DNA of 64,000 nt from Myxocyprinus asiaticus (Eukaryota > Chordata > Actinopteri > Cypriniformes > Catostomidae). Shown piece by piece: positions 10,764 to 22,645 of this stretch. Position 1 is the stretch's first letter; each line of letters starts with the position of its first letter. The notes under the pieces are model-generated. The model saw only the letters and a list, made by a program, of their open reading frames with translations. It did no database searches and had not been told where the DNA came from. Both the position numbers and the translations under genes were made by a program. The DNA is taken from assembly GCF_019703515.2 (NCBI RefSeq), contig NC_059393.1, forward strand, positions 15,177,001 through 15,241,000, read 5' to 3'.

Positions 10764-11387
10764 AATTGAGGCATTGAGTGGTCACAACCCCTTTGTCCTC
10801 AGCTTGTGATATTGGCAATACTGATCGTGAGAAGATATGATTCTTGTCAATTTTTGTCGTCCACACCCTCTGTGTTCTGAGTATGAGACCTTAAAACTGA
10901 AGCCATTAAATAATCACACGTGGCTGTATTGTTTCTCAGTGTCAGTATGTGGAAACTGCTTTAAAGGAATAGTTCACAATACATACTTCTTCATTTATGT
11001 ACCTTTTTGACTTTTTTTGTGTAACAATGAAATTCTGAAGAATATCCTGGCCAGGTTTTCCATATATTGAATATGAATAAGGACTGTGGCTGTCAACACT
11101 CTATTTTTAAGATTAATGCATTCTAAGTTTACTGTATATTTTTAAAAAAAAATCCGTCAAATCCAATGGTGAATGTTTTTTTTTTTTTTTTTGCAAAATT
11201 AAATAAAACTTAAAATATTAATTTTATTAAAATTTTATTAAAGATTTTGTTATGAAATCGAAATGCGTAAATCTATCAATTATTTCTTTGAGTTCACAAA
11301 TGAAATGAGAAAATAAAACATAAAAGCTTACTTTTTGTCAATACATCAAGAACAGTTGCATGTTTTGCAGTGTGAAACCTAGAAAAT
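10764..11387. repeat. Segmental duplication, copy A (gene 2 upstream region)
   Basis: About 620 bases that recur in the same orientation at 12799-13433, starting at ATTGAGGCATTGAGTGGTC and diverging by scattered substitutions and small indels. Copy A is the native upstream flank of gene 2: its left end is about 83 bases upstream of the ATG. Confidence 0.85.
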
Positions 11388-12352
11388 TTTATTTTTTTGT
11401 GCACAAAAAGCTGGACTCATTACACCAATAGAACAGAACGCAGGTGTCTCAATTGGCCTTTTAAAAAGACACTGAAGAAACAGCGAGATGCAGCACAATG
11501 GTCAAAGTTCGTCTAGCGCATGTTTACATAGAAAAACAATTGAAAACCAGAGCAGACTGATGCAAAATGTGTTCGGTGTGAACAGCCCTTTAGAATACAC
11601 AATGCAACAGAAGTCAGTACTGCCCAGCAAAGGCAAAATGGAAGTTTTGCAGTAAGTTATGACCAAAGGCACGTTTGGCTCAACTAAGGTCAGATTCAAA
11701 GAAAACAGAGTGAGACTATTTTGTAATCCACATTTTGACAATCAAAAATCTTTTAAGCCATTTTTCACAGTTACAGTATTGATGTAGTTTCTGTGTTTTG
11801 GCTTTGTAGGGCAAAATAATTTTCCATTAAAACTGCCTGAGAAACCAAGACACTGTAGCTAAAGCAAGAAGATAAAAATCTTAGTGCAAAAGGAGGCCAT
11901 GTGATTGTGAAATCTTCAGCTCCCCAGTATTAGGCTACTTATACTTTCTCTCCTTTTCAGGTCTGTAAGATCTAACACCTTTATTATTATGTTCTTTTGC
12001 AATTGCTTGTGCAATTGCTTTATAGGCACCCAGTAATTCTGTGACTATACCATGCCCTTTCTCATGTATAAAATCAGTGTGAGTAGTGGCAAGAGTGGCA
12101 ACCATTCTGCTTTACATGTAACCCGACAAAACATACACTATAGTGCCATAAAATGTACCTAAAATTGTGCCTACACTACAGTTAGAGCAGGAATTTTGAA
12201 AGTGCTGCTATTGTTAATAGCAAGCTGCACCAAGACTTGGGCTGTTTTCACATATATATTAATATATTCTGCTACTGTAGATTGTACTTTACTGTTACTG
12301 TAGACTGCATAATCTGCATATAGAGAGCAGCGGAACTGCAACTCTGTACATA
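11388..12352. other. Upstream region of gene 2 missing from duplicate copy B
   Basis: No gene. It includes 11750-12215, the partner of the block at 1625-2135. The stretch from about 11388 to 12273 has no counterpart in copy B, which joins the two flanking parts directly. Confidence 0.6.
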
Positions 12353-12791
12353 CAGTAGAAGTCAGAAGTTTACATACACCTTAGCCAATTACATTTAAAC
12401 TCAGTTTTTCACAATTCCTGACATTTAATCGTAGAAAACATTACCTGTCTTAGGTAAGTTAGGATCATTACTTTATTTTAAGAATGTGAAATGTCAGAAT
12501 AATGGTAGAAAAAATGATTTATTTCAGCTTTTATTTCTTTCATCACGTTCCCAGTGGGTCAGAAGTTTATATACACTTTGTTAGTATTTGGTAGCATTGC
12601 CTTTAAATTGTTTAACTTGGGTCAAACATTTTGGGGAGCCTTCCACAAGCTTCTCACAATAAGTTGCTGGAATTTTGGCCCATTCCTCCAGACAGAACTT
12701 GTGTAACTGAGTCAGATTTGTAGGCCTCCTTGCTCGCACACACTTTTTCAGTTCTGCCCACAAATTCTCTATCAGATTTAGGTCAGGGCTT
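12353..12791 (-). mobile_element. Sleeping-Beauty-like Tc1 element, truncated copy A
   Basis: Starts with the terminal repeat motif GAAGTCAGAAGTTTACATACACC, and the inner repeat recurs near 12553 (GGGTCAGAAGTTTATATACAC). The minus strand encodes the C-terminal end of a Tc1 transposase, including SPDLNLIENLW with the last catalytic Glu. It stops at GGTCAGGGCTT, where the next duplication unit begins, so the truncation results from the tandem duplication. Confidence 0.85.
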
Positions 12792-12798
12792 AAAAAAA

Positions 12799-13433
12799 AT
12801 TGAGGCATTGAGTGGTCACAACCCCTTTGTCCTCAGCTTGTGATATTGGCAATACTGATCGTGAGAAGATATGATTCTTGTCAATTTTTGTCGTCCACAC
12901 CCTCTGTGTTCTGAGTATGAGACTTTAAAACTGAAGCCATTAAATAATCACACGTGGCTGTATTGTTTCTCAGTGTCAGTATATGGAAATTGTTTTAAAG
13001 GAATAGTTCACAATACATACTTCTTCATTTATGTACCTTGTTGACTTTTTTTGTGTAACAATGAAATTTTGAAGAATATCCTGGCCACTTTTTCCATATA
13101 TTGAATATGAATAAGGACTGTGGCTGTCAACACTCTGCATTCTAAGTTTATATTTAAAAAATGCCATCAAATTCAATGGTAAATGATTTTTTTTTTTTTT
13201 AATTACATTAAGAAAACTTAAAATATTTATATTATTAAATTTTTCTTGAAGATTACTCAATTCTATTTGATGGAATTTTGTTATGAAATCGAAATGTGTA
13301 AATCTTTAAATTATTTCTTTGTTTGAGTTCACAAATGAAATGAGAAAATAAAACATTAAAGCTTACTTTTTATCAATACATCAAGAACGGTGGGGAAACT
13401 TTGCATGTTATGCAGTGCGAAACTTAGAAAATT
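12799..13433. repeat. Segmental duplication, copy B
   Basis: Counterpart of 10764-11387. It then continues at 13434-13508 with the sequence that in copy A lies at about 12274-12350, showing an internal deletion of about 0.9 kb in this copy. Followed by a full-length copy of the same Tc1 element. Confidence 0.85.
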
Positions 13434-13508
13434 ACTATAGATTATACTTTACTGTTACTGTAGACTGCGTAATCTGTGTACAGAGAGAAGCGGAACTGCA
13501 ACTCTGTA

Positions 13509-15090
13509 CAGTTGAAGTCAGAAGTTTACATACACCTTAGCCGAATACATTTAAACTCAGTTTTTCACAATTCCTGACATTTAATTGTAGAAATCATTTC
13601 CTGACTTATGTCAGTTAGGATCACTACTTTATTTTAAGAATGTGAAATGTCAAAATAATAGTAGAAATAATTATTTATTTCAGCTTTATTTCTTTCATCA
13701 CATTCCCAGTGGGTCAGAAGTTTACATACACTTTGTTAGTATTTGGGAGCATTGCCTTTAAATTGTTTAATTTAGTTCAAATGTTTTGGGTAGCCTTCCA
13801 CAAGCTTCTCACAATAAGTTGTTGGAATTTTGGCCCATTCCTCCAGACAGAACTGGTGTAACTGAGTCAGGTTTGTAGGCCTCCTTTCTCACACACACTT
13901 TTTCAGTTCTGCCCACAAATTTTCTGTCAGATTGAGGTCAGGGCTTTGTGATGGCCACTCCAATACCTTGACTTTGTTGTCCTTAAGCCATTTTGCCACA
14001 ACTTTGGAGGTATGCTTGGGGTCATTGTCCATTTGGAAGACCCATTTGCAGCCAAGCTTTAACTTCCTGGCTGATGTCTTGAGATGTTGCTTCAATATAT
14101 CCACATAACTTCCTCATGATACCATCTATTTTGTGAAGTGCACCAGTCCCTCCTGCAGCAAAGCACCCACACAACATGATGCTGCCATCCTCATGCTTCA
14201 CGTTTGGGATGGTGTTCTTCGGCTTACAAGCCTCACCCTTTTTCCTCCAAACATAACAATGGTCATTATGGCCAAAAAGTTCCATTTTTGTTTCATCAGA
14301 CCAGAGGAAATTTCTCCAAAGTTTGCACTTGCAAACTGTAGTCTGGCTTTTTTATGGCGGTTTTGGAGCAGTGGCTTGCTGAGCAGCCTATCAGGTTATG
14401 TCAATATAGGACTCGTTTTACTGTGGATATAGATAGTTGTCTACCTGTTTCCTCCAGCATCCTCACAAGGTCCTTTGCTGTTGTTCTGGGATTGATTTGC
14501 ACTTTTCGCACCAAACTACGTTCATCTCTAGGAGACAGAATGCATCTCCTTCCTGAGAGGTTTGATGGCTGCTTCGTCCCATGGTGTTTATACTTGCGTA
14601 CTATTGTTTGTACAGATGAACGTGGTACCTTCAGATGTTTGGAAATTACTCCCAAAGATGAACCAGACTTGTGGAGGTCCGCATTTTTTTTCTGAGGTCT
14701 TGGCTGATTTCTTTTGATTTTCCCATGATGTCAAACGAAGAGGCATTGAATTTGAAGGTAGGCCTTAAAATACATCCACTGGTACACCTCCAATTGACTC
14801 CAATTAGCCTATCAGAAGCTAATTGGCTAATTACCTAAAGGCTTGACATAATTTTCTGGAATTTTCCAAGCTGCTTAAAGGCACAGTTAACATAGTGTAT
14901 GTAAACTTCTGTATGTAAAGTCAATTAAAAATGAAACAATCTGTCTGTTAACAATTGTTGGAAAAATTACTTGTGTCATGCACAAAGTAGATGTCCTAAA
15001 TGATGTCCAAATATGAAATCTGTGGAGTGGTTAAAAAATTAGTTTTAATGACTTTAACCTAAGTGTTATGTAAACTTCTGACTTCAACTG
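13509..15090 (-). mobile_element. Sleeping-Beauty-like Tc1 element, full length
   Basis: 1582 bp flanked by TA on both sides (13507-13508 and 15091-15092). It has the IR/DR architecture: an outer repeat beginning CAGTTGAAGTCAGAAGTTTACA, an inner repeat near 13705 (CCAGTGGGTCAGAAGTTTACA), and the inverted pair at about 14895-14912 and 15061-15090. This matches the Tc1 subfamily of salmonid and cyprinid fish from which Sleeping Beauty was derived. Confidence 0.9.
13736..14726 (-). pseudogene. Decayed Tc1 transposase of the Sleeping-Beauty-like element
   Basis: The minus strand encodes recognisable pieces in several frames. There is a paired-like DNA-binding domain (GVISKHLKVPRSSVQ, then NLSGRRCILSPRDER), a core strand region (ELFGHNDHCYVWRKKGEA), the second catalytic Asp in [13 protein letters not shown], and the final Glu in [11 protein letters not shown], where the usual NPIE has become NLTE. 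Frame breaks between the pieces make it non-functional. Confidence 0.85.
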
Positions 15091-15095
15091 TATCG

Positions 15096-16029
15096 TAAAT
15101 GGGTCATTCCTTCAATTCTGTGACATTCCGGCTTTGGAACTTTAGAAAAATAAAACATACTTTAACAAGTTTCTTCATTACAGGGACATATTAAAGGTTT
15201 TATTAATCATACTGGTCAAGCTAAATTACAAAGAAATTCAGTTGTCCATCCAGTTAAATTGGCAGCAACAGGGTGGACAATAACAGGGTGGACATTCAGT
15301 GGATAAATTAGACTGATATCTAGGAAACATATTTGTAAACTAATATTTATGATTTTATTTCTGTTAACATAAATACTGTATATTGACATTTTAAATTATA
15401 TTAATTTCCCATAAATCTTCCCATTACTGGGTGGACATACTATGCTTGACCATATATGGCTAACACCAAAAAAAAAAAAAAAAAAGGAAAACATAAATAA
15501 AACAATAGAGTTATAAACTTCAAATAACTCAAAGTAATTTTGCAGAATAGGTGATGTACACCTCTAGTGTGTGTGATGTAATTTCCTAACATACAGTGTA
15601 TCTTCTATGAAAGGTCATAGTATCATGACATACCAGGGTGCATGATAAATCAAGGGACACACAAAAAAAAACCTCCACTACCAGTGTTAAAATTCCACAT
15701 TTACCACAAATTAATACATGTTAGTGAGAGAATGTAACACTAAACTCTTAAATGTATGTGGGGGAAAAAATAGAAATCCATTGATTTAGCATTTATTTTT
15801 GTCAAAGATGTTTGACATGCAGTTTTTGGGGCATGAGAAAATGGAAAAGAAAAGGATTTAGAAAAGGGAAAATTTAACTTTTAAGCTCACAGAAGTAACA
15901 TTATAAAAAGTCTTTATTCTTTTTAACAAGCCTATCAGAATAGTAATCGGGTGAAATTAAACAATATAAATACACACACTTGTAATGGGGACTTAAATGG
16001 CACAGAATTGTAGGAATGACCCATATTTA
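15096..16029. mobile_element. Non-autonomous inverted-repeat DNA element
   Basis: The ends are imperfect inverted repeats of about 27 bases: TAAATGGGTCATTCCTTCAA at the left, and the inverse of TAAATATGGGTCATTCCTAC at the right, both continuing into AATTCTGTG. There is no transposase. Internal tracts GGGTGGACA recur three times near 15270-15440. It lies only a few bases from the right end of the Sleeping-Beauty-like element. Superfamily not determined. Confidence 0.6.
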
Positions 16030-16670
16030 CAGGCATTCCTGTGCGAGACGCTGCTTTACATTGAAAAACAGCTCAGACGGACGCAAAAACGCGTTCATTG
16101 TGAACGTCCCCTACTAAACTTAAAATGAAAAACCTTTTTAAGACAACGACCAGGAAGAAGAGAGAAAGGGAGAGAAAAGGCTTAACATGAACATTTTGTA
16201 TTTCTCCTTGGATTAGCGTTGTTGTTTTGGCAGTAAATAGTTTTTATCATAGGGGAAATGTAAGAAAATCACGGTAAGTGTTTTACTACACCTGTACTTT
16301 TATTTTTAATTAATGCATTAATGCAGTTTTTCTTACCTCTCTCTCTCTCTACCAGAATGAGCTCTGGCATATGCAATAAAATGTAATGGCATGTCATGAA
16401 TAGGTGCGTTTACTGGTGTTTTAAAATCCCAGTGGTGGGAAACAATTAACATGCACTCGAATGCTATAAAAGTTTGACAAAATTATCTTGCTTCTGACAG
16501 AAAACATGTGCTGATTGTCACTGATCTTTTCCCCAGCTGTTTTTGTGTCAAGTGTAGCGTCCGTGTAAAGCAACAGCTGATATCTCACACAACTCACGTG
16601 TAAGGTGTGTGTGTTTTAGGTCAATTTCTCTCGATTTGTGAAACATTCTCAGCAGGTTGGGTGTGTGACA
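16030..16670. other. Unclassified non-coding sequence
   Basis: No gene. A short (CT)n stretch lies near 16338-16352. Part of 16030-16130 resembles other short fish repeats ending in a GTGAACG-type motif, without a clear boundary. Confidence 0.35.
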
Positions 16671-16674
16671 CTAA

Positions 16675-16915
16675 AACTGGAGGAAGATGCTCCATCAGAG
16701 AGCCCTCGCCACTGACGGAGGATCCCGACGCTGAGGATACACGATCCGGTGGTACTGAAGCAGTTCGCCAGGAGGCAGAGGAGCCTGCTGCCATCCGCCA
16801 GGAGCCTGAGGAGCCCGCTGCCGTCCACCAGGAGGCAAAGTCCAGTGCCACCGCCACAGCTGGCTGAGGACTGACTGGTGGCGTGTTCGGGAACCGGAGT
16901 GTCTTTCTTTTTTTC

Positions 16916-16960
<45 letters not shown>

Positions 16961-17077
16961 GGGCTCTCCCACACTCTTTCTCTCTCCCCTCTCCCTCCCC
17001 TCATCCTACTCAGGTTCCCAGGAGGTGGGGAAGACCAGGCCAGTTGGTTCCCCGGCCTGAATTTGGCATTGGGGGTA
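16675..17077 (+). mobile_element. Internal remnant upstream of an LTR (retrotransposon fragment)
   Basis: A short open stretch with a repeated (E/K)EPAA.(R/H)QE motif (16740-16866) ends in a stop. It is followed by a (CT)n tract at 16917-16962 and then a purine-rich run ATTGGGGG directly before the LTR-like TGT at 17078. This fits the last part of an LTR element body, but no gag, protease or polymerase motif is visible. Confidence 0.4.
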
Positions 17078-17791
17078 TGTGACAAGGAGGAGGGCGTGGC
17101 CGAGCCGTGAGGATGCACATCTGGCGCTGAGTTGCCCCAATCAGCGGGAGAAAGAGATAAGGAGGAGCCGGAGACACCAGAGAGAGAGAGAGACGCACGC
17201 AGCAGTATTTATGTGTGTGCACGTGTTTTTGGTTATGCTGAAAAGCAGTTTTATGTCTGTGCTTTGTTTATTAAAAGTCTTTTTGGTTGGGGGCCTTGGT
17301 AGCTCAGTGGTAAAATACACTGGCTACCACCCCTGGAGTTCGCTAGTTCACTAGTTCAAATCCCAGGGCGTGCTGAGTGACTCCAGCCAGGTCTCCTAAG
17401 CAACCAAATTGGCCCGGTTGCTAGGGAGGATAGAGTCACATGGGGTAACCTCCTTGTGCTCACTATAATGTCATTCGTTCTTGGTGTGGCACGTTTTGAG
17501 TTGAGCGTGGTTGCCGCAGTGGATGGCGTGAAGCCTCCACACACGCTATGTCTCCGTGGCAATGCACTCAACAAGCCACGTGATAAGATTCACGGGTTGA
17601 CGGTCTCAGACGCAGAGGCAACTGGGATTCGTCCTCCGCCACCTGGACTGAGGTGAATCACCACACGACCATGAGGACTTAAAAAGCACATTGGGAATTG
17701 GGCATTCCAAATTGGGAGAAAAAAGTGTTTTTGGTTGAAAACCTGGTTCCCATTTCCTCCTTTATGATGATCAAGAGACCTGCCTGCCACA
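17078..17791 (+). mobile_element. LTR related to the Gmr1-like element, split by a SINE
   Basis: It begins TGTGACAAGGAGG, contains AGGGCGTGGCCGAGC, and has TTTGTTTATTAAAA before the SINE. After the SINE it resumes and ends in CTGCCACA at 17791. The 5' part and the polyadenylation-like part match the 3' LTR at 58513-58833. It is therefore a related but different subfamily. Confidence 0.6.
17290..17727 (+). mobile_element. tRNA-derived SINE, copy 2
   Basis: Head GGGGCCTTGGTAGCTCAG (A box) and AGTTCAAATCC (B box) on the plus strand, full body, and tail AGAAAAAAG. It is flanked by a 10-base direct repeat TTTTTGGTTG at 17280-17289 and 17728-17737. It is inserted in the LTR described above. Confidence 0.9.
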
Positions 17792-18379
17792 GGGACATAT
17801 ATGGATATCATACGGAAACAATTTTTTTCCTTAATTACGGGACGATTCCTTATTTTAAAGGACGTTTGGCATATTTTGTTAATTAATTTGACCTGATACT
17901 GCTTCAGCATGAGGGTGACTCTCTATCTCTCCACTCACTGTCATAAATCCCTCAGTTGATGATGGCAGTGACAACGGTTGTCAGGGGTGGGGAATGGCAG
18001 AATTCAAGTGATAATGCACCAATTACAACAAAGAATCTCCAGTTTCACAAAACAGCATCCAATACAGTAAAAGGGAAACTAACGACAGTAGATTATGGAC
18101 TTCTGAAGCAGCAAAACAAGTGGGTATACCAAGGGTATATGCAAATATTGATCCTTAGAAGTCGTTATACGCAAACAGCCCTGGGAAAAAAGTAAGCATA
18201 AGTGCGTATGGCCCCAACTACACCAATGGAGTAAGTGTGCATCCTATGGCTTTCATATGCAGCTAAATGCATTCATTCCTAACATCTGACCAAAAGTTAT
18301 GTTATGCAGGCTGCAGATGATGTTTGGACCACTCAACATGTTTGGCAGACATGGGACAGTGGTAATCAGTACTTAGATT

Positions 18380-18730
18380 CAGAATTAGTGGGGCGTCTCA
18401 ATCAGTTCCCTAGTTCAGTAGTCAGGGCACTGAGTGAGTCAGACATTTTTAGGGCTGTCTCATTTGCAAAATGTTTCCAGTATATTGAAACGTTCGCTCC
18501 CTAAAAAATCCCACAATGCACCGTAAAAACCAGGGAGCATCGTTGCTCACTATGTTCCTCTACTGGAAATGTCGTCATGTCTTCTGAAGTCTTAGAAGAT
18601 GAGCACAAGTGTAAAACTATGAAGTTCAAGCCTTATTTTCTCTTTAAAAGGGATGTTGTTTGTAACGTCTTTCATTCATAATTATCATGAAAGTGAAACA
18701 ATCTTTTAAATATTTGAGTTATTAAAAGGT
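18380..18730. repeat. Interspersed repeat, uninterrupted copy
   Basis: Matches, in inverted orientation, the two arms at 50590-50746 and 51635-51800. Shared words include ATCCCACAATGCA, CAGGGAGCATCGTTGCTCACTATG and GAAATGTCGTCATG. No coding content. It serves as an empty site for the insertion described at 50.7 kb. Confidence 0.7.
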
Positions 18731-20655
18731 TTAAATTACACTCCTAAATATTTTTATTTCTTTATGTCATTTATCTGTTATAATAACACTGTACGTTTGA
18801 ATATCTTCAAGGAAAATGAACGATAGTGTCATTTAAGCAGCGATGGTGCTGATTAATAACAGCTACGCTTCAATGCGCGAGCTCATTAACAGGTGATTGA
18901 GTCATAAGCATAGGTGTGGGAACAAATTTTTGGCAAGGGGTGCTGCAGTTTTGGCGGACAGTTTACACATCATGCACGTGCAACGAGGGCATCAGAGAAC
19001 TACGTGTCTCCCTATCACTGTACATCCATTGTACAAAGGGGCCTCAGTTTGTTCCTGGGAGGCAGCAAAAAAATTAAGTATTTCAATAAGTCAGCCAATG
19101 CATAGTTATACTCTATCACATTGAAAATTGTTGCCATGTCAATGTGAATGAGAAATAATAGTAAAACACAATATAATTGTTCAGACAAAACAGCTATTAA
19201 AATGAACCCATATGCTAAAATATTAAGCTATTAAGAAATGCCCTACTTATTACTTGAAGACCCCAAATGTGGCCTTGTGCTCAGGGGTGTTGCTAATGCT
19301 AAATGTAATGATGTCTTCATGAGATTTTCAAAATCCAAGCGATTCATGTTAAACACAAGCAAACACCAGAATATGACGTTTTTGCTCAGCTGAGGTTTTA
19401 GCGTGTTCCGCAGGGCGACGAATCACTAGAGCGCAAAGCTCTAATCTGTAGTTTATTATTTTTATTATTATTATTTTTTTATTATTATTATAACTTCAAG
19501 GGATGAGTAAAGCACAATATTCTTCTGAAGAATAAAAAACGTAATTTTGAGGATTGATTAAATTGTTTTTATTCATATAAACTGTATGATTACAATACAG
19601 TATTTATTATTAAACAACAGTAATGATACAATAACACAATTTAATCATCATTTATTGTAAAATTACTGTTTCATTGTTAACTATCACTTTTTTTGTGCAA
19701 ATGAAAAGAAGAATGGGAGAATAAAAAGTTCACTAGTATCCATCACCAGCACAAGGGCTCTCTTCAGTTCGGCAGAGCCCTGCCCACAAGCATGACAAAT
19801 CTCTCCGAAACAGGACGCTATTTTTAGTAACATAAATCATATACTGAAAGTGAAAATTGCATTATATATACTGCATAAATACAATGAAATATATGAAATT
19901 TCTTTGATACTGTTTCCCAGTCATGCTCACTATGGAGTGCTTCAGCACCCTCAGCACCCCCCTTCACGTGCCATTGGTCGTAAGTGTCCCAATGTTCAGT
20001 GGATTAGTACCCTTACCAGTGCCCGAATTCATGTTCACAATATAAGCTAGGGAGCTGATTGAGTCACAGGATATGATGATTTTTTATTTTAACAGGGTTG
20101 GCATTGATTGGACGATGCTGGCCATTACTTGTATCAGCATTAATTATGCTAATTTCTGATTGGTAAAACGCTTCAGCACTGGCTATCACTTGTTTGTTTG
20201 ACAGCGCAAAGAGAGAACATTGAGATTTAGTTGCCAAGGTAGAAAAAAAAACTTTGTGACAAAAGTTAAATCTAGTCAAATAATTTTTATTTGTATAGTT
20301 TTTTATTTGTGCTTATCCCAATACACATTGTTCCAAAGCAGCTTTACAGAAAATCAGCTGTAATGTCTGTAATGTCTCAAAAACATGAATAAACAACACT
20401 CCTGGAAACATAATAAACAATAATAAATAAATACATAAATAAAATCTGACTTTCTATAGCTTGGTATTACTTGAAATCTCACAATTTAGTCCCATTGTCC
20501 ACATATGTGGACATCAGTTTTTAGGAAAACAATTTGGTCAAGAATTTTTTTTTTATCATTATTAGGTGCTTCTAGTTCCAAATCAAAAAGAGAAATGGAA
20601 AATTGACAAAGCAGTCACGCTCAAGTCTCAGGAGGATATACCTGTTACACACACA
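18731..20655. other. Unclassified repeats, no gene
   Basis: Around 18905-19975 there are repeat-like GTGCTG/CAGCACC words at both ends (GGGGTGCTGCAG and CAGCACCCTCAGCACCCCC) that hint at an old element. At 20285-20360 a fish-type repeat reads ATTTGTATAG then CAAAGCAGCTTTACAGAAAAT. None of the short open frames has a domain. Confidence 0.4.
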
Positions 20656-22169
20656 CAAGGGCGTAACAGCCAGGGGGGACGTGGGGGACACGTCCCCTGC
20701 ACTCCTTAAAAAAGGTGATTTGATCCCCCACACTTTTTCAAGCTAAACCCATACCGAGTCCAAATGGTGGATTTGTATACAGTATTCTTTGCGTTTTGTT
20801 ACTTTGGGCTGATTGAGCAACCATCCAGCCAATCACAGGTGAGTTTCATGAGCCGAAACAACCCTTACGTAATAGGTCGTCTGTCATACAGTCTAATCAA
20901 CGCGGCTCCATTCATTTCTACAAAGTTGCTTTCAACAATGCTCATTTGTCCAAGTTTTTTACCGCCACTGATGTTGATCTAAATCAGGGGTCGGCAACCT
21001 TTTTGACATGGAGTGGCATTTTTTATTTTCCTGGTCAATGGCTGTGCCGACTCAGTTTGTGTGAAAATTTTGCACAAAACCCGGTGATTTTGATAATCAT
21101 GATCCTGCATGTGAATTTTCACAGAGCATCTAAAGTGCTTTAATAAAAGAAAGCCTGTCCTTTTGTACAAAATGAGTTACAGGTAATGTCAGAAATTTGC
21201 TTATTTGATTGCTGATCATGAAATTGTGTGGAATCTTAAATATTTCTTATATTATGTCATTGTATTCATGTAATCATTAGTACGCAAGCAACAGCGAGAG
21301 AGGAGCAGGCTATTTTATTTATATGACGTTTTACGCACCTGCATTCCAATCTACATCTTGATGCAATGCTTCCTCATGATCATGCAGTGTGTTTTCATCA
21401 GCTGAATGGGAGACTAAACACTATTAAAGTATGATGAAACTTGCGCTGCGCATTCATGCTATTCGTGCATCACAAGCCGATCAACTATTTAGCCTTTTTC
21501 GGTGAATCACACCTGCAAAATCCTAAAACTTTATTTTCAGGTTTAATTCATATTTTGAAAAGACTTGATAATATTTTTGAAACCCACGGTGTGGGTTTAT
21601 GTTTTCTCTTTTAATCGTTTAATGTAATTTTTAATGTGACCATGGTTTAACCCTTGTTCGACCTTCGGGACATTTTTGTCTTTTCAATCATTTTGGCTGT
21701 GTTAATGCCAACGGCATAAATTTTGCCAAAGATGTGTATTTTTCAGGGAATTTTGATATTTCAACCTCAGTTCCTATAATACATCTATAATACACTGTGT
21801 ACACAAAATAGTTACACTCAGGACCTTCAGGACAAAAAATGTCCCCATTGAAACCCATTAAAACTGCAATATTTGATCCCAGTGCCATTACAGCATAAAA
21901 TCATGAATTTTATGGTATTATTCTTTCATTCCAGAGCCCTGGCTTCAAAATTTAAATGTTTAATATTTTCCACCAGAGGGCATATTTTCCAACATCTTTC
22001 TCATGTTTAGCCTATGGAGCAAATACATGCTTTTTTCCCATTTTCTGTTTGCTGTATTATAGAGCACCGCAGGCCAATTGAATAAATGATGCAGCTAAAA
22101 TTGTGTGGGTGTATTGGTATGGATGTCAGAGTGTGTTTTGTATGTGTGTATTGAGAAATTTGTGTGTGT

Positions 22170-22207
<38 letters not shown>

Positions 22208-22606
22208 CAACAGTGGCATTATGTAAACAAACTGGCATTTAAAGGGTTAAAATCCAGCAAATGAATGAATATTTGGTAGTTATGATCTGGACTGATGTTG
22301 GTTAAAAAAGTCAGTGAAAGTGGAAAATAATATTAATGTATAATATTTTTATGGCAGTTTTTTGACGTGGACATTTCTTGTCCTCTAAGGTCCTGAGTGA
22401 GTTTTTTTTTTTTTTAAATCTGACACTGCACAAAAAATAATAATGCATCAAAATCAATGTTGTTGCTAATCATTGACATATCCCAGACTGTGATAATCCA
22501 AAAAAAAAAAAAAAAAAAAAAAAATCTCAAGGATAATAATGGTGTTTTCCTTATTACATCACGTGTTGTTCTAAAGGTAATATATTGGACAATAATATTG
22601 CTCATA

Positions 22607-22645
<39 letters not shown>

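Noticed and set aside
16607..17222. Overlapping open frames of up to 165 aa on both strands
   Set aside because: They are generated by a (CT)n tract and a short proline/glutamate repeat upstream of an LTR. The Arg/Glu and Ser/Leu runs are microsatellite translations.
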